64,000 bases of DNA from Acinetobacter sp. A47 (GTDB lineage Bacteria; Pseudomonadota; Gammaproteobacteria; Pseudomonadales; Moraxellaceae). The notes under the pieces are model-generated. The model searched no databases and was not told where the DNA came from. It was given only the letters and a program-made list of their open reading frames with translations. The translations under genes were made by a program, and so were the position numbers. Location: NCBI RefSeq assembly GCF_000805455.1, contig NZ_JSUS01000064.1, positions 186,001 to 250,000 of the forward strand, written 5' to 3'. Position 1 is the first letter of the stretch; every line of letters starts with the position of its first letter. Positions 16,103 to 25,710 of the stretch are shown here, one piece after another.

Positions 16103-17608
16103 ATGAGTGCAGCAGAAATTGTAAATTGGGTCAATGGAATTATCTGGAGTCCGGCACTGATCTATTTATGCCTGGGCGCAGGGCTATTTTTTTCTATTTT
16201 AACCCGCTTTGTGCAGGTTCGCCAAATTAAGGAGATGGCCAAACTGTTAATTCACGGTTCTTCCTCTGCGCAGGGAATTTCCTCATTTCAGGCCCTGTCG
16301 GTCTCGCTCTCTGGTCGTGTCGGGGTGGGGAATATTGCAGGGGTGGCAGCCGCCATCGGGTTTGGCGGGCCGGGAGCCGTGTTCTGGATGTGGGTGGTGG
16401 CTTTTCTGGGAGCAAGTACGGCTTATGTCGAATCCACACTTGGCCAGATTTACAAGGTTGAATATCAGGGGGAATATCGCGGAGGGCCGGCCTTTTATTT
16501 TGACCGGGGCTTAGGCCAGCGGTGGCTCGGTATTCTGTTTGCAATTGCTGCAATTGTTTCATGTGGCCTGTTCCTACCCGGTATTCAGGCCAATGCTGTC
16601 GGTAATGCCTTTACCCAGATTACAGGTCAGGGCGCTATCGTAGTCGGAAATATAGGCGCATATAAATTACTGGCGTTGATTGTAATTGTTTCCTTATTGG
16701 CAATCATTATTTTCGGCGGAATTAAACGGATTGCCCGTTTTGCCGAGCTGGTGGTGCCATTTATGGCCTTGGGGTATATCCTGATGGCGGTGATTATCGT
16801 GGTCATGAACATTCAGGAATTGCCGGGAGTGATCAAACTCATTTTTGCAGATGCATTTTCTCCAATGGCCGGGGTCGGAGCTGCAATCGGCTGGGGGGTA
16901 AAACGTGGTGTTTACTCCAATGAAGCGGGTCAGGGCACGGGGCCGCATGCAGCAGCTGCTGCAGAAGTCCAGCATCCGGCACAACAAGGGTTCGTACAGG
17001 CCTTTTCCATTTATGTCGATACGTTATTTGTCTGTTCTGCAACTGCCTTTATGATTCTGATTACCGGTACCTATAACGTACAAGGGACTCTGGAAGCTGG
17101 ACAATTTATCGTGCAGCATGTTGCGCCGGCTACCGAAATCGGATCACCTGCCTTTACCCAGATGGCAGTGAGCACCGTGTTTGGTGGCTTTGGCCAGATT
17201 TTTGTCGCCTTGGCCGTTTTCTTCTTTGCCTTCACCACGATTGTTGCCTATTACTATATTGCTGAAACCAATATTACCTATCTGAGCTATATCACCAAAA
17301 CGCCATCCTTACTGTTTATCACCAAATGTTTCATCATGATTTCCGTCGCTTATGGCGTGTTGAGTGCAACCGGTTATATCTGGGGAATTGGTGATATCGG
17401 GGTTGGCCTCATGGCATGGATCAATATTATTGGCATTATTGTTACTTATTTTGTGTGGAAACCGACCATCAAGGCGTTACGCGATTATGAAGCGCAGCAG
17501 AAGGCGGGCGTCAAGGAGTTTAGCTTTGATCCGGTAAAACTGGGTATACGCAATGCGACCTTCTGGGAAGAGCGTTTAAAGAAAAAACAGCAATCATCTA
17601 ATGACTAA
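16103..17608 (+). CDS. Alanine/glycine:cation symporter, AgcS family
   Basis: About 501 residues with some 10-11 membrane segments. Family landmarks include QALSVSLSGRVGVGNIAGVA near residue 70, GGPGAVFWMW just after, and RGVYSNEAGQGTGPHAAAAA near residue 275, the Na+/alanine symporter signature. These transporters import alanine or glycine with Na+ or H+. Two ATGs lie 6 bases apart. The second (16103) has AGGTGG at ideal spacing, whereas the first would abut it. The gene stands behind a sigma-54-like promoter, and the next gene is another amino acid permease. Confidence 0.92.
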   Translation: MSAAEIVNWVNGIIWSPALIYLCLGAGLFFSILTRFVQVRQIKEMAKLLIHGSSSAQGISSFQALSVSLSGRVGVGNIAGVAAAIGFGGPGAVFWMWVVAFLGASTAYVESTLGQIYKVEYQGEYRGGPAFYFDRGLGQRWLGILFAIAAIVSCGLFLPGIQANAVGNAFTQITGQGAIVVGNIGAYKLLALIVIVSLLAIIIFGGIKRIARFAELVVPFMALGYILMAVIIVVMNIQELPGVIKLIFADAFSPMAGVGAAIGWGVKRGVYSNEAGQGTGPHAAAAAEVQHPAQQGFVQAFSIYVDTLFVCSATAFMILITGTYNVQGTLEAGQFIVQHVAPATEIGSPAFTQMAVSTVFGGFGQIFVALAVFFFAFTTIVAYYYIAETNITYLSYITKTPSLLFITKCFIMISVAYGVLSATGYIWGIGDIGVGLMAWINIIGIIVTYFVWKPTIKALRDYEAQQKAGVKEFSFDPVKLGIRNATFWEERLKKKQQSSND

Positions 17609-17628
17609 AGCATCAATCATTTTTTTAT

Positions 17629-17663
17629 AAAAAAGCACTGGTCCTGAGTGCCACTGCTTTTTT
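17629..17663 (+). terminator. Terminator after the symporter
   Basis: AAAAAGCA-C-TGG pairs with CCA-C-TGCTTTTT (one internal mismatch) and ends in a T-run. It separates this gene from cycA. Confidence 0.75.
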
Positions 17664-17897
17664 ATCTGTTCTTGTTTTCGAGATGACCAAGTTGCCCTCA
17701 CAAGTTGATTGTATTGTTTTGGCCTTGTGCGTATGATCGAATTCAAATGTATTTCACTTGACAAATACAGGCAAAACATTGCTTAGCTAAAGCGAGCCAG
17801 AGCAAGGATAGCGAAAAAAATACTGAAAAGGGTATGTGTCGTTATGAACAGCTGGTTTTAGCTAAGGTATTAAAAAACACTGGAGAGTTTTTGTAAA

Positions 17898-19310
17898 ATG
17901 TCGAATCAAAATCTGAGTGAGGCTGCTGAGCAAAGCGGGCTTCACCGTAGTCTATCTAATCGGCATCTACAGTTGATTGCGATTGGCGGTGCAATCGGAA
18001 CTGGTTTGTTCATGGGTTCGGGTAAAACAATCAGTTTAGCCGGCCCATCGATTCTGTTTATCTATATGATGATTGGTTTAATGGTGTTCTTCGTGATGCG
18101 CGCATTGGGAGAATTATTATTATCCAACCTGAATTATAAGTCCTTTATCGATTTATCAACCGATCTTATTGGCCCTTGGGCTGGTTATTTTGTGGGCTGG
18201 ACCTACTGGCTGTGCTGGGTCACGATCGGGATCGCAGATTTATCAGCGATTATTTATTATCTGGAATTTTTCAACGGCGGTGAATCCTTTACGGCCGCTG
18301 GCGGGTTACTGATCAGTACGGTTGCGATTGCCTTCGTACTTGGCTTGAATCTGGTCACCGTAAAACTGTTCGGTGAAATGGAATTCTGGTTTGCCATGGT
18401 CAAAATCACGGCAATCATCGTGTTGATCGCGGTGGGATTGTGGATGATTTTTACAGGATTCACCAGCGCTTCCGGTACCGTAGCCAGTATTTCTAACCTG
18501 TGGACGCATGGTGGCATGTTCCCGAAAGGCCTGGATGGTTTTCTGGCAGGTTTCCAGATTGCAATTTTTGCCTTTGTTGGTGTGGAACTGGTCGGTACGA
18601 CCGCTGCTGAAACACAGGATCCAAAGCGTAATTTACCGAAAGCCATCAACTCGATTCCGATTCGTATCATCATTTTCTATGTACTGGCATTGTTTGTGGT
18701 GATGTGTGTAACGCCTTGGGATGAGATCAATCCTAAAGTCAGCCCCTTTGTAAATATCTTCTCGCAAGCGGGGATTGCATCTGCGGCGATCATCATGAAT
18801 CTGGTGGTGTTGTCTTCGGTGATGTCATCAATGAACAGCGGGGTATTCTCGACCAGCCGCATGCTGTTCGGTTTATCGGCAGACCAGCAGGCTCCTAAGC
18901 TGTTTGGCAAGTTATCCAAATCTGCGGTTCCTGCCAAGGCTTTGATCTTCTCGTCTATCTGTATCTTTATTGGTGCATTTATTCAGTACATCTATAAGCT
19001 ACAGACCGGAACCAACGATGAGGTTACGGCATTTACCCTGGCAACCACATTATCGACGATCCTGTTTATCTGTGTATGGATCATCATCATGTGGAGTTAT
19101 ATTAACTACCGCAAAAACCGTCCCGAGTTACATGCCCAGTCAAGCTTTAAGCTGCCTGGCGGTGTATTTACCTGCTGGGTGGTCATTATTTTCTTCCTTG
19201 CCACGATCTATTTCCTGGCACTGGATGAAACCACATTAGAATCGCTCAAAGTCAGCCCAATCTGGTTTATTATTCTGGCGATCGGTTATTTCTTCTATAA
19301 GAAAAAATAA
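17898..19310 (+). CDS. cycA: D-serine/D-alanine/glycine permease
   Basis: A 470-residue amino acid permease of the APC superfamily with 12 membrane segments. Long stretches coincide with E. coli CycA as I remember it: QLIAIGGAIGTGLFMGSGKT, FGEMEFWFAM, FAFVGVELVGTTAAET, and NSGVFSTSRMLFGL. CycA imports glycine, D-alanine and D-serine by proton symport, and is also the entry route of D-cycloserine. The ATG follows GGAG at good spacing. It has its own terminator. Two transporters for small neutral amino acids therefore lie side by side, ahead of the lysine/DAP genes. Confidence 0.92.
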   Translation: MSNQNLSEAAEQSGLHRSLSNRHLQLIAIGGAIGTGLFMGSGKTISLAGPSILFIYMMIGLMVFFVMRALGELLLSNLNYKSFIDLSTDLIGPWAGYFVGWTYWLCWVTIGIADLSAIIYYLEFFNGGESFTAAGGLLISTVAIAFVLGLNLVTVKLFGEMEFWFAMVKITAIIVLIAVGLWMIFTGFTSASGTVASISNLWTHGGMFPKGLDGFLAGFQIAIFAFVGVELVGTTAAETQDPKRNLPKAINSIPIRIIIFYVLALFVVMCVTPWDEINPKVSPFVNIFSQAGIASAAIIMNLVVLSSVMSSMNSGVFSTSRMLFGLSADQQAPKLFGKLSKSAVPAKALIFSSICIFIGAFIQYIYKLQTGTNDEVTAFTLATTLSTILFICVWIIIMWSYINYRKNRPELHAQSSFKLPGGVFTCWVVIIFFLATIYFLALDETTLESLKVSPIWFIILAIGYFFYKKK

Positions 19311-19331
19311 GCCGGTAGCAGGGTAATGTAG

Positions 19332-19362
19332 AAAAATGCCGATTTTAAAGTCGGCATTTTTT
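19332..19362 (+). terminator. Terminator after cycA
   Basis: AAAAATGCCGA / TCGGCATTTTT stem with an 8-base loop and a T-run. Confidence 0.9.
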
Positions 19363-19452
19363 ATGCTTATTCGCCGATTCATTCAAGTTTAGACTTTAGC
19401 CAATCTGATGATCACGCTATACTGCTCCGAATTGTAAAAGTTAGGTGCTCAG

Positions 19453-19692
19453 ATGCTTAAAGCCATTTGTTCTATCAGTTTATTATTGAGCAGTGTGATC
19501 TTGACTGCTTGTGGTCAGTCTGGTGCATTGCAGTTGCCGTCCGATCCCAACCATGACAAACGCGCCAAATATCTGCTTTACAAAAATGAAGCAAGCCAGA
19601 CAAAAACGTCATCTGAGGTAAAGAACGCTGAAGCAGGTGCCGAACAGCAGGCCACCTCCTCAACGACCCAATCACAGACCATCTCCCCTTAA
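19453..19692 (+). CDS. lptM: LptM (YifL)-like small lipoprotein
   Basis: 79 residues. A signal peptide ends in the lipobox LTAC-GQSG. The mature protein starts CGQSGALQLPS, like the short CG-x-x-G-x-L-x-x-P motif of LptM/YifL, followed by a low-complexity Ser/Thr/Gln tail. In E. coli LptM stabilises the LPS translocon LptDE. The position directly before lysA-dapF agrees with the yifL-dapF order of enterobacteria. The gap to lysA is only 23 bases, so they are probably cotranscribed. Confidence 0.8.
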   Translation: MLKAICSISLLLSSVILTACGQSGALQLPSDPNHDKRAKYLLYKNEASQTKTSSEVKNAEAGAEQQATSSTTQSQTISP

Positions 19693-19715
19693 AGTTTGTA
19701 AATAAGGACATCTTC

Positions 19716-20966
19716 ATGAGTTTCACTCGCATTAATGGAGTATTGCACGCTGAGCAATGTTCTCTGGATCAGCTCGCGCAGCAATTCGGCACGCCTTTAT
19801 ATGTGTATTCAAAAGCTGCTTTTGAGAAACATTATCTGGATATGCATCGTGCTTTTGATTTTATTGATCATCAAATCTGTTTTGCGGTGAAGTCAAACTC
19901 AAATCTGGCTGTCCTGAATGTATTGGCAAAACTGGGCGCAGGCTTTGATATTGTGTCTGGGGGTGAACTGGCCCGGGTTCTGGCTGCGGGGGGAGAACCT
20001 TCAAAAATCGTATTTTCCGGTTTGGGCAAGACCGAAGCGGATATCGAGCAGGCCCTTGAGGTCGGCATTGCCTGCTTTAACGTGGAATCTTATGCAGAGC
20101 TGGACCGCATTCAAAAAGTTGCAGCTAAACTGGGCCGCAAAGCGCCGGTTTCGCTGCGGGTAAATCCTGATGTAGATGCCAAAACCCATCCTTATATCTC
20201 GACGGGCTTGAAGGAAAACAAATTTGGTATTCCAAGCGATACTGTGAATGAAACTTATCAGTATGCGGCATCCTTGCCGAATCTTGAGATAGTCGGGATC
20301 GACTGCCACATTGGCTCACAGCTGACAGAAACCAAGCCGTTTGTCGATGCGCTGGAGCGGGTCATTGTCATGATCGGGCAGCTGAAAACTCTGGGTATCG
20401 AGCTTAAGCATATTGATATTGGTGGTGGTCTTGGGGTGCGTTATAAAGATGAAACGCCGCCAAGTGTTGAAGAATATGCAAATGCAATGCGTCCTGCTTT
20501 AGAGCAGCTTGGTTTAAAAGTCTATATGGAACCGGGCCGCAGTATTTCTGCCAATGCAGGCGCATTATTGACCAGAGTCGATTTACTCAAACCGACCAGC
20601 CACCGTAATTTTGCCATTATTGATGCGGCCATGAATGATTTAATCCGTCCGGCCTTGTATGAAGCATGGATGGATATTCAGTCGGTAAACCCGGATACTG
20701 ATGTTGAGGTGAAGACATGGGATCTGGTTGGCGCAATCTGTGAAACTGGCGATTTCCTCGGTAAAGCGCGTGACCTGGCACTGCAGGAAAATGACATCTT
20801 GGCGGTGCTGGGAGCAGGCGCCTACGGTTTTGTGATGAGCTCTAACTATAATACGCGTGGACGTGCTGCCGAAGTCATGGTCAGTGGTGATCAGGCCTAT
20901 TTAATTCGTGAACGTGAAACCATAGAATCACTCTGGGAAAAAGAGCATTTGTTGCCTGAGGAGTAA
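19716..20966 (+). CDS. lysA: Diaminopimelate decarboxylase
   Basis: A 416-residue PLP enzyme converting meso-diaminopimelate to L-lysine, the last step of lysine biosynthesis. The cofactor lysine is Lys59 in CFAVKSN. The glycine loop HIDIGGGLG and the EPGRSI segment bind the PLP phosphate. GAICETGDFLG near the C-terminus carries the active-site Cys contributed across the dimer, followed by GAGAYGFVMSSNYN. AAGGACATCTTC upstream supplies the ribosome site. It lies between lptM and dapF with very short gaps: one operon. Confidence 0.98.
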   Translation: MSFTRINGVLHAEQCSLDQLAQQFGTPLYVYSKAAFEKHYLDMHRAFDFIDHQICFAVKSNSNLAVLNVLAKLGAGFDIVSGGELARVLAAGGEPSKIVFSGLGKTEADIEQALEVGIACFNVESYAELDRIQKVAAKLGRKAPVSLRVNPDVDAKTHPYISTGLKENKFGIPSDTVNETYQYAASLPNLEIVGIDCHIGSQLTETKPFVDALERVIVMIGQLKTLGIELKHIDIGGGLGVRYKDETPPSVEEYANAMRPALEQLGLKVYMEPGRSISANAGALLTRVDLLKPTSHRNFAIIDAAMNDLIRPALYEAWMDIQSVNPDTDVEVKTWDLVGAICETGDFLGKARDLALQENDILAVLGAGAYGFVMSSNYNTRGRAAEVMVSGDQAYLIRERETIESLWEKEHLLPEE

Positions 20967-20972
20967 ATTGAG

Positions 20973-21827
20973 ATGTATTTAGAATTTACCAAGATGCATG
21001 GTCTGGGCAATGATTTTATGGTCGTTGATCTGGTTACCCAGCGCGCTTATCTGGATACCTTGACGATTCAGCGCTTGGCGGATCGTCATTTTGGTGTCGG
21101 TTTTGATCAGTTACTGATCGTTGAACCACCCGATTTACCGGATGTTGATTTTAAATACCGGATTTTTAATGCTGACGGTTCTGAAGTAGAACAATGTGGG
21201 AATGGCGTACGATGTTTTGCCCGCTTTGTGCATGAACGTCAGCTGACCAGCAAAACCAAGATTCGTGTACAAACCAAGGCAGGCATTGTTGAGCCTGAAC
21301 TGGGAGCAAATGGCTGGGTGCGTGTGAATATGGGGCAGCCTAGATTCCTGCCTGAAGAAATTCCGTTTGTTACCGAGGCCCATGAAGATACCGAAGGTTT
21401 ATATACCCTGGCATTGGCAGATAACCAGAACCTCAATATTGATGTCGTCAATATGGGAAATCCGCATGCAGTAACCATCGTGCCGGATGTACTGACCGCC
21501 GAGGTGGAACGTATCGGCCCGCAAGTCGAATCACATGAGCGTTTTCCGGCACGTGTCAATGCAGGGTTCATGCAGATTCTGGATGAAAAACATGTCCGTT
21601 TACGTGTCTATGAACGTGGTGTCGGCGAGACCATGGCCTGTGGTACGGGGGCTTGTGCAGCAGCGGTAAGCGGCATGCGCCGTGGCCTGCTGGCGAGTGA
21701 GGTTGAAGTCCAGCTTGCTGGTGGCAAGTTGCATATTGCCTGGCGTGAAGGGGATGTGGTGTGGATGACCGGCCCAACCACGCATGTCTACGATGCCCGT
21801 CTGGATTTAAGATATTTTCAGGGCTGA
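20973..21827 (+). CDS. dapF: Diaminopimelate epimerase
   Basis: 284 residues. Interconverts LL- and meso-diaminopimelate for lysine and peptidoglycan. The two catalytic cysteines are Cys75 (EQCGNGVRC) and Cys223 ([10 protein letters not shown]). The N-terminal [12 protein letters not shown] is standard. It starts 6 bases after lysA, so the enzyme supplying meso-DAP and the one consuming it are coupled. A terminator follows, so xerC is not in this operon despite being close by. Confidence 0.98.
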   Translation: MYLEFTKMHGLGNDFMVVDLVTQRAYLDTLTIQRLADRHFGVGFDQLLIVEPPDLPDVDFKYRIFNADGSEVEQCGNGVRCFARFVHERQLTSKTKIRVQTKAGIVEPELGANGWVRVNMGQPRFLPEEIPFVTEAHEDTEGLYTLALADNQNLNIDVVNMGNPHAVTIVPDVLTAEVERIGPQVESHERFPARVNAGFMQILDEKHVRLRVYERGVGETMACGTGACAAAVSGMRRGLLASEVEVQLAGGKLHIAWREGDVVWMTGPTTHVYDARLDLRYFQG

Positions 21828-21839
21828 TCATACCGGATT

Positions 21840-21871
21840 AAAAAAGCGCGTAGTCATGTACGCGCTTTTTT
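21840..21871. terminator. Shared terminator of dapF and the LysE-type gene
   Basis: AAAAAAGCGCGTA / TACGCGCTTTTTT with a 6-base loop. It has T-tracts in both directions, between two convergent genes. Confidence 0.9.
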
Positions 21872-21876
21872 ATGGC

Positions 21877-22488
21877 TTAACGTTTGCTTAGCGCCAGTTT
21901 CAGTGCAAACAGGACAAACACGCTGCCTGTAATACGATCCATATATTGAATGAATTTCGGTTGTTTCAGGTAGCCTGAAATAGTTTGCATTGCAGCGATC
22001 AGGAATATCGACCAGACCAAGCCAATCAGCACATGAATCATCACCAAGCCCATGGTCCAGATGACTGGAGATGAGGACTGCGGAATAAACTGCGGCAAGA
22101 AGGAAATATAAAAAATACCGACTTTCGGATTAAGTAAATTGCCCCAGAAGCCTTTGATAAACCAGTTTTGCGTCGTCGTAGAATCATTCAGACCTGCGAG
22201 TTGGTTACGTGGTTTCAAGATCAGATTGAGTCCTAACCAGGCCAGATAAATGGCGCCCATCCATTTTAAAATATTAAAGGCCAGATCCGAGGTCATCAAC
22301 AAGGCACCCAGACCACAGGCCACAATGATTCCCCAAACAATACAGCCCAGATTAATCCCTAAAGCCGCTTGAAAGGCTTTGGCCTTACCTTCCAGTGTGG
22401 CAGTGCGAATAATCAGTGTGGTATCAAGCCCAGGGGTAAGGGTAAGCAAGGTAATTGCGATCAGATAGGGAATAAGCATTGTTGTCAT
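21877..22488 (-). CDS. LysE family amino acid exporter
   Basis: About 203 residues with six membrane segments. LTLTPGLDTTLIIRTATLEG at the N-terminus and LLNPKVGIFYISFLPQFI in the middle are LysE/RhtB-family landmarks. Such proteins export amino acids or related small molecules driven by the proton gradient. The frame is open 46 codons further upstream, but that extension is hydrophilic and Cys-rich and lacks family similarity. The ATG at 22488 with GGTGG upstream is chosen. Substrate unknown. A link to lysine is tempting from the lysA neighbourhood but is not supported by sequence. Confidence 0.85.
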   Translation of the reverse strand: MTTMLIPYLIAITLLTLTPGLDTTLIIRTATLEGKAKAFQAALGINLGCIVWGIIVACGLGALLMTSDLAFNILKWMGAIYLAWLGLNLILKPRNQLAGLNDSTTTQNWFIKGFWGNLLNPKVGIFYISFLPQFIPQSSSPVIWTMGLVMIHVLIGLVWSIFLIAAMQTISGYLKQPKFIQYMDRITGSVFVLFALKLALSKR

Positions 22489-22617
22489 GATGAGGCCACC
22501 ACTTAAAACTTGAAAAATGATTGTAGTACAGTGCCATACATTGTTCGAGCAGGTTGAGCAGGAATCGAGGGAAAAATTTGCTAGACTGTATGACGTTGAA
22601 GTCAGAATAAAATTTAA

Positions 22618-23553
22618 ATGCTGCAAAATAAAATTCGAGGCGGTCTGTATGGCTTGTTGTTAGGAGATGCCGCTGGTGTACCTTATGAGTTTAATCTGCC
22701 GGAGTTACTGCCTGCATATCATCAGATAGATATGCTTCCTCCCCAGGGCTTTAGAAAAACTTACCCTGAGATTGCTGTCGGGACATGGTCAGATGACGGG
22801 GCACAGGCACTGTGTTTATTGGCTTCTTTATTGTATTGCGGTCGCTATGACGAATCGGACTTTGTAAACAGGTTATGTAACTGGTGGCAGTATGGTTATA
22901 TGGCGGTTGACGATCAAGTCTTTGATGTGGGAGTACAGACGGCTCAGGCCCTGCGCCGATATATAGAAGGCACCGAGATTTCCCGAATGGCCAATCGGGA
23001 CGAATATTCAAATGGCAATGGTGCATTGATGCGCACATTGCCCTTGGCGTTATGGCACAAGGGCAGTGATGAGCAATTGATTGAAGATGCCTATGCGCAG
23101 TCACATGTGACCCATGCCCATATCCGCTCAAAGATTTGTTCGGCTTTGTATTGCTTATGGGCAAGGTATCTGCTGGCTGGGACAGCGGTTAATGATGCCT
23201 GGCATCAAGCTATCCGGACATTGAGTTTGGTTTATCGCCATAGGCATGAGGAGCTGCGCGAGCTCGAAGACAATATTGCTCCCATTCCGGCACAGGTCAC
23301 GGGCAGCGGTTATGTGGTAGATTGTTTACATTCGGCACGGTTTGCACTTCAGCAGCATAACTTTGTAGATGTGGTGAAGACTGCCATTGCTTTAGGCCGG
23401 GATACCGATACCACGGCTTGTGTTGCCGGTGGTCTGGCCGGGATCGTTTACGGTGATGAAGGATTGCCAAAAAACTGGCTGGACGTATTGAAAGGAAAGC
23501 AGATGGTTGAACCTTTGCTAAGGGACTTAATACTGTCTTCCGGACACAGGTAA
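22618..23553 (+). CDS. ADP-ribosylglycohydrolase family protein
   Basis: 311 residues. The family's metal-binding elements are visible: GDAAGVPYE near the N-terminus, TWSDDGAQALCLLAS (about 57-71), and GRDTDTTACVAGGLAG (about 262-277). Together they supply the Asp/Thr ligands of the two Mg2+ ions. The GNGALMRTLPLAL segment is also typical. Members remove ADP-ribose from proteins or small molecules. DraG in nitrogen-fixing bacteria is the classic example, but no DraT partner is seen here. It is followed 29 bases later by xerC and may be cotranscribed with it. No clear ribosome site. Confidence 0.88.
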   Translation: MLQNKIRGGLYGLLLGDAAGVPYEFNLPELLPAYHQIDMLPPQGFRKTYPEIAVGTWSDDGAQALCLLASLLYCGRYDESDFVNRLCNWWQYGYMAVDDQVFDVGVQTAQALRRYIEGTEISRMANRDEYSNGNGALMRTLPLALWHKGSDEQLIEDAYAQSHVTHAHIRSKICSALYCLWARYLLAGTAVNDAWHQAIRTLSLVYRHRHEELRELEDNIAPIPAQVTGSGYVVDCLHSARFALQQHNFVDVVKTAIALGRDTDTTACVAGGLAGIVYGDEGLPKNWLDVLKGKQMVEPLLRDLILSSGHR

Positions 23554-23582
23554 CTTAATGTGATCAAACAGGTAGAGCAAAG

Positions 23583-24506
23583 ATGATAGCAGCTGAAACT
23601 CCTGCAAAACTGCTGGCGATGTGGCTCAAAGAACGGGTTGTCCAAAACCAGTCACAACATACCATTGCTGCGTATCAACGTGATCTAAGCGATTTTTTTA
23701 AATTTTGTGAACAAAAGCAGTTACAACTGCAAGATGTCGAAGCTTCAGATTTGAGAGAATATCTGGCTGCCCGTGTAGAACAGGATCAGTTGAGTTCCAG
23801 CAGCCTGCAACGCCACCTGACCTCCATTCGCCAGTTCATGAAATGGGCCGAGCAAGGGCAGTATCTGGCGCAAAATCCATCAGAAGACTTTAAGTTAAAA
23901 CGCCAGCCCCGTCCGCTGCCCGGAATGGTAGATATCGAGACGGTACATCAAATTCTGGATCAGGCCGCCCCTGAAAAACCGCTTGAGCAGCAACTGTGGC
24001 TACGTGACAAAGCCATGCTGGAACTCTTATATTCAAGCGGTCTGCGTCTGGCTGAATTGCAGGGCTTAACCATCAAGGATCTTGATTTTAACCGGCAGTT
24101 ATTACGCATTACCGGTAAAGGCAATAAAACCCGCATAGTCCCGTTTGGCAGCAAAGCCAAAGACAGTCTGCTCGAGTGGCTGAAAATCTACCGGATCTGG
24201 CAGGGCAGCTTTAATGCCGATTCGGCGGTTTTTATCTCGCAACGGGGCCATGCCTTGACGCCGCGTCAAATTGAAAACCGGGTCAAGCTACAGGCACAAC
24301 GTGCGGGCGTCAACGTTGACCTGCACCCGCATTTATTACGTCACTGCTTTGCCAGCCATATGCTGTCTGCCAGTGGAGATTTACGTTCGGTACAGGAAAT
24401 GCTGGGACATAGTAACCTGTCGACAACCCAGATCTATACCCATGTCGACTTTGAACAGCTGGCCAAAGTGTACGACCAGACCCACCCGCGTGCGCAGAAA
24501 AATTAA
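23583..24506 (+). CDS. xerC: Tyrosine recombinase XerC
   Basis: A 307-residue site-specific recombinase that resolves chromosome dimers at dif together with XerD. The N-terminal SAM-like DNA-binding domain spans about 5-95. The catalytic residues are Arg155 (SSGLRLAEL), Lys179 (GKGNKTR), His250 and Arg253 (HPHLLRHCFASHML), His276 (LGHSNLSTTQ) and Tyr285 (IYTHVDF). Length and position near dapF match XerC rather than XerD or a phage integrase. In enterobacteria a DUF484 gene lies between dapF and xerC. Here a LysE-type and an ADP-ribosylglycohydrolase gene take that place. Confidence 0.95.
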   Translation: MIAAETPAKLLAMWLKERVVQNQSQHTIAAYQRDLSDFFKFCEQKQLQLQDVEASDLREYLAARVEQDQLSSSSLQRHLTSIRQFMKWAEQGQYLAQNPSEDFKLKRQPRPLPGMVDIETVHQILDQAAPEKPLEQQLWLRDKAMLELLYSSGLRLAELQGLTIKDLDFNRQLLRITGKGNKTRIVPFGSKAKDSLLEWLKIYRIWQGSFNADSAVFISQRGHALTPRQIENRVKLQAQRAGVNVDLHPHLLRHCFASHMLSASGDLRSVQEMLGHSNLSTTQIYTHVDFEQLAKVYDQTHPRAQKN

Positions 24507-24943
24507 TTCCGGATATATTATGTTGCAAAATTGAATGATTAATAAACGATGTTTTTTCACTTTGTTGGCTTGATTTGTCTAATTGATGTTCTTACTTAAT
24601 TGCCAAGTTTTTCTGAATGTGAAAATCGCGAGAGAGGTACAGTAGGCGAGTAGTGATGGCATATGACCGCTGTAAAAACGAGAACCGTTTTAGATTGTTG
24701 AATTATATAAAATATTAAAAAAATCAAAGTCTAATATCTGTCATGTAAATAAGTGACGGTTATGCTGGACAGAACTATTTTCAATATGTGAACTGAGCGT
24801 TTCACCTTTTTTATGGCTGTAGCGGAAATTGTGACTTGACCGAAATGCCAAATACATTGCAAGATAGGGCACCTAAAAAGTTTCAATCGAAGAGTTAGAA
24901 TACTCTTCATTACATTTACTTGCTTAGAACAGCCGAGGATTAC
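24507..24943 (+). other. xerC-etfB intergenic region
   Basis: 437 bases. No convincing open frame, tRNA or strong terminator. An AT-rich stretch at about 24690-24730 and an AGAGT-N6-ACTCT dyad near 24890-24906 are the only features. It probably carries the etfBA promoter, which I cannot place with confidence. Confidence 0.5.
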
Positions 24944-25693
24944 ATGAAGGCTCTTGTCGCTGTAAAACGTGTGGTTGATGCCAACGTTAAAGTTCGTGTT
25001 AAGCCGGACAATAGTGGGGTTGACCTTACCAACGTTAAGATGTCAATCAACCCATTCTGTGAAATCGCGGTGGAAGAAGCGGTTCGCTTAAAAGAAAAAG
25101 GAACAGTTTCTGAAATCGTTGTGGTTTCAGTGGGTGCTAAAGAAGCTCAGGAACAAATTCGTTCTGCAATGGCTTTGGGTGCTGACCGTGGTATTTTAGT
25201 TGAAACTGCTGATGAAGTTGGCGCTCTTGAAGTGGCTAAAATCCTCAAAGGCGTAGTAGATGCTGAAAAACCGGAACTTATTCTTCTTGGTAAACAGGCA
25301 ATTGATGACGACTCTAACCAGGTAGGTCAGATGCTTGGTGCTTTACTGGGTGCAGGTCAAGGGACTTTCGCATCTGAAGTGAAAGTTGACGGCGGTAAAG
25401 TTCAGGTAACGCGTGAAATCGACGGCGGTTTACAGACTGTTGAGCTTGCACTTCCTGCAATCATCACCACTGACTTACGTTTGAACGAGCCACGTTATGC
25501 TGCTCTTCCAAACATCATGAAAGCGCGTAAAAAGCCACTTGATACCAAGACTCCTGCTGATTATGGCGTTGCGACAGGTACTAAGCTTAAAACAATCAAA
25601 GTTGAAGCTCCTGCAGAACGTAAAGCTGGCGTACAAGTGAAGTCTGTCGACGAGCTTGTTGAAAAATTGAAAAACGAAGCGAAAGTGATCTAA
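24944..25693 (+). CDS. etfB: Electron transfer flavoprotein beta subunit
   Basis: 249 residues. Forms the AMP-binding half of the EtfAB heterodimer that carries electrons from acyl-CoA and other dehydrogenases to ETF-ubiquinone oxidoreductase. [17 protein letters not shown] at the start, [18 protein letters not shown], and [20 protein letters not shown] are standard. The family motif [22 protein letters not shown] block (about 178-195) is complete. The ATG at 24944 with GAGG 6 bases upstream is chosen over an in-frame TTG. Codon use is strongly biased, as in highly expressed genes. etfA follows after 17 bases. Confidence 0.97.
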   Translation: MKALVAVKRVVDANVKVRVKPDNSGVDLTNVKMSINPFCEIAVEEAVRLKEKGTVSEIVVVSVGAKEAQEQIRSAMALGADRGILVETADEVGALEVAKILKGVVDAEKPELILLGKQAIDDDSNQVGQMLGALLGAGQGTFASEVKVDGGKVQVTREIDGGLQTVELALPAIITTDLRLNEPRYAALPNIMKARKKPLDTKTPADYGVATGTKLKTIKVEAPAERKAGVQVKSVDELVEKLKNEAKVI

Positions 25694-25710
25694 TACAGAA
25701 GGATAAAATC

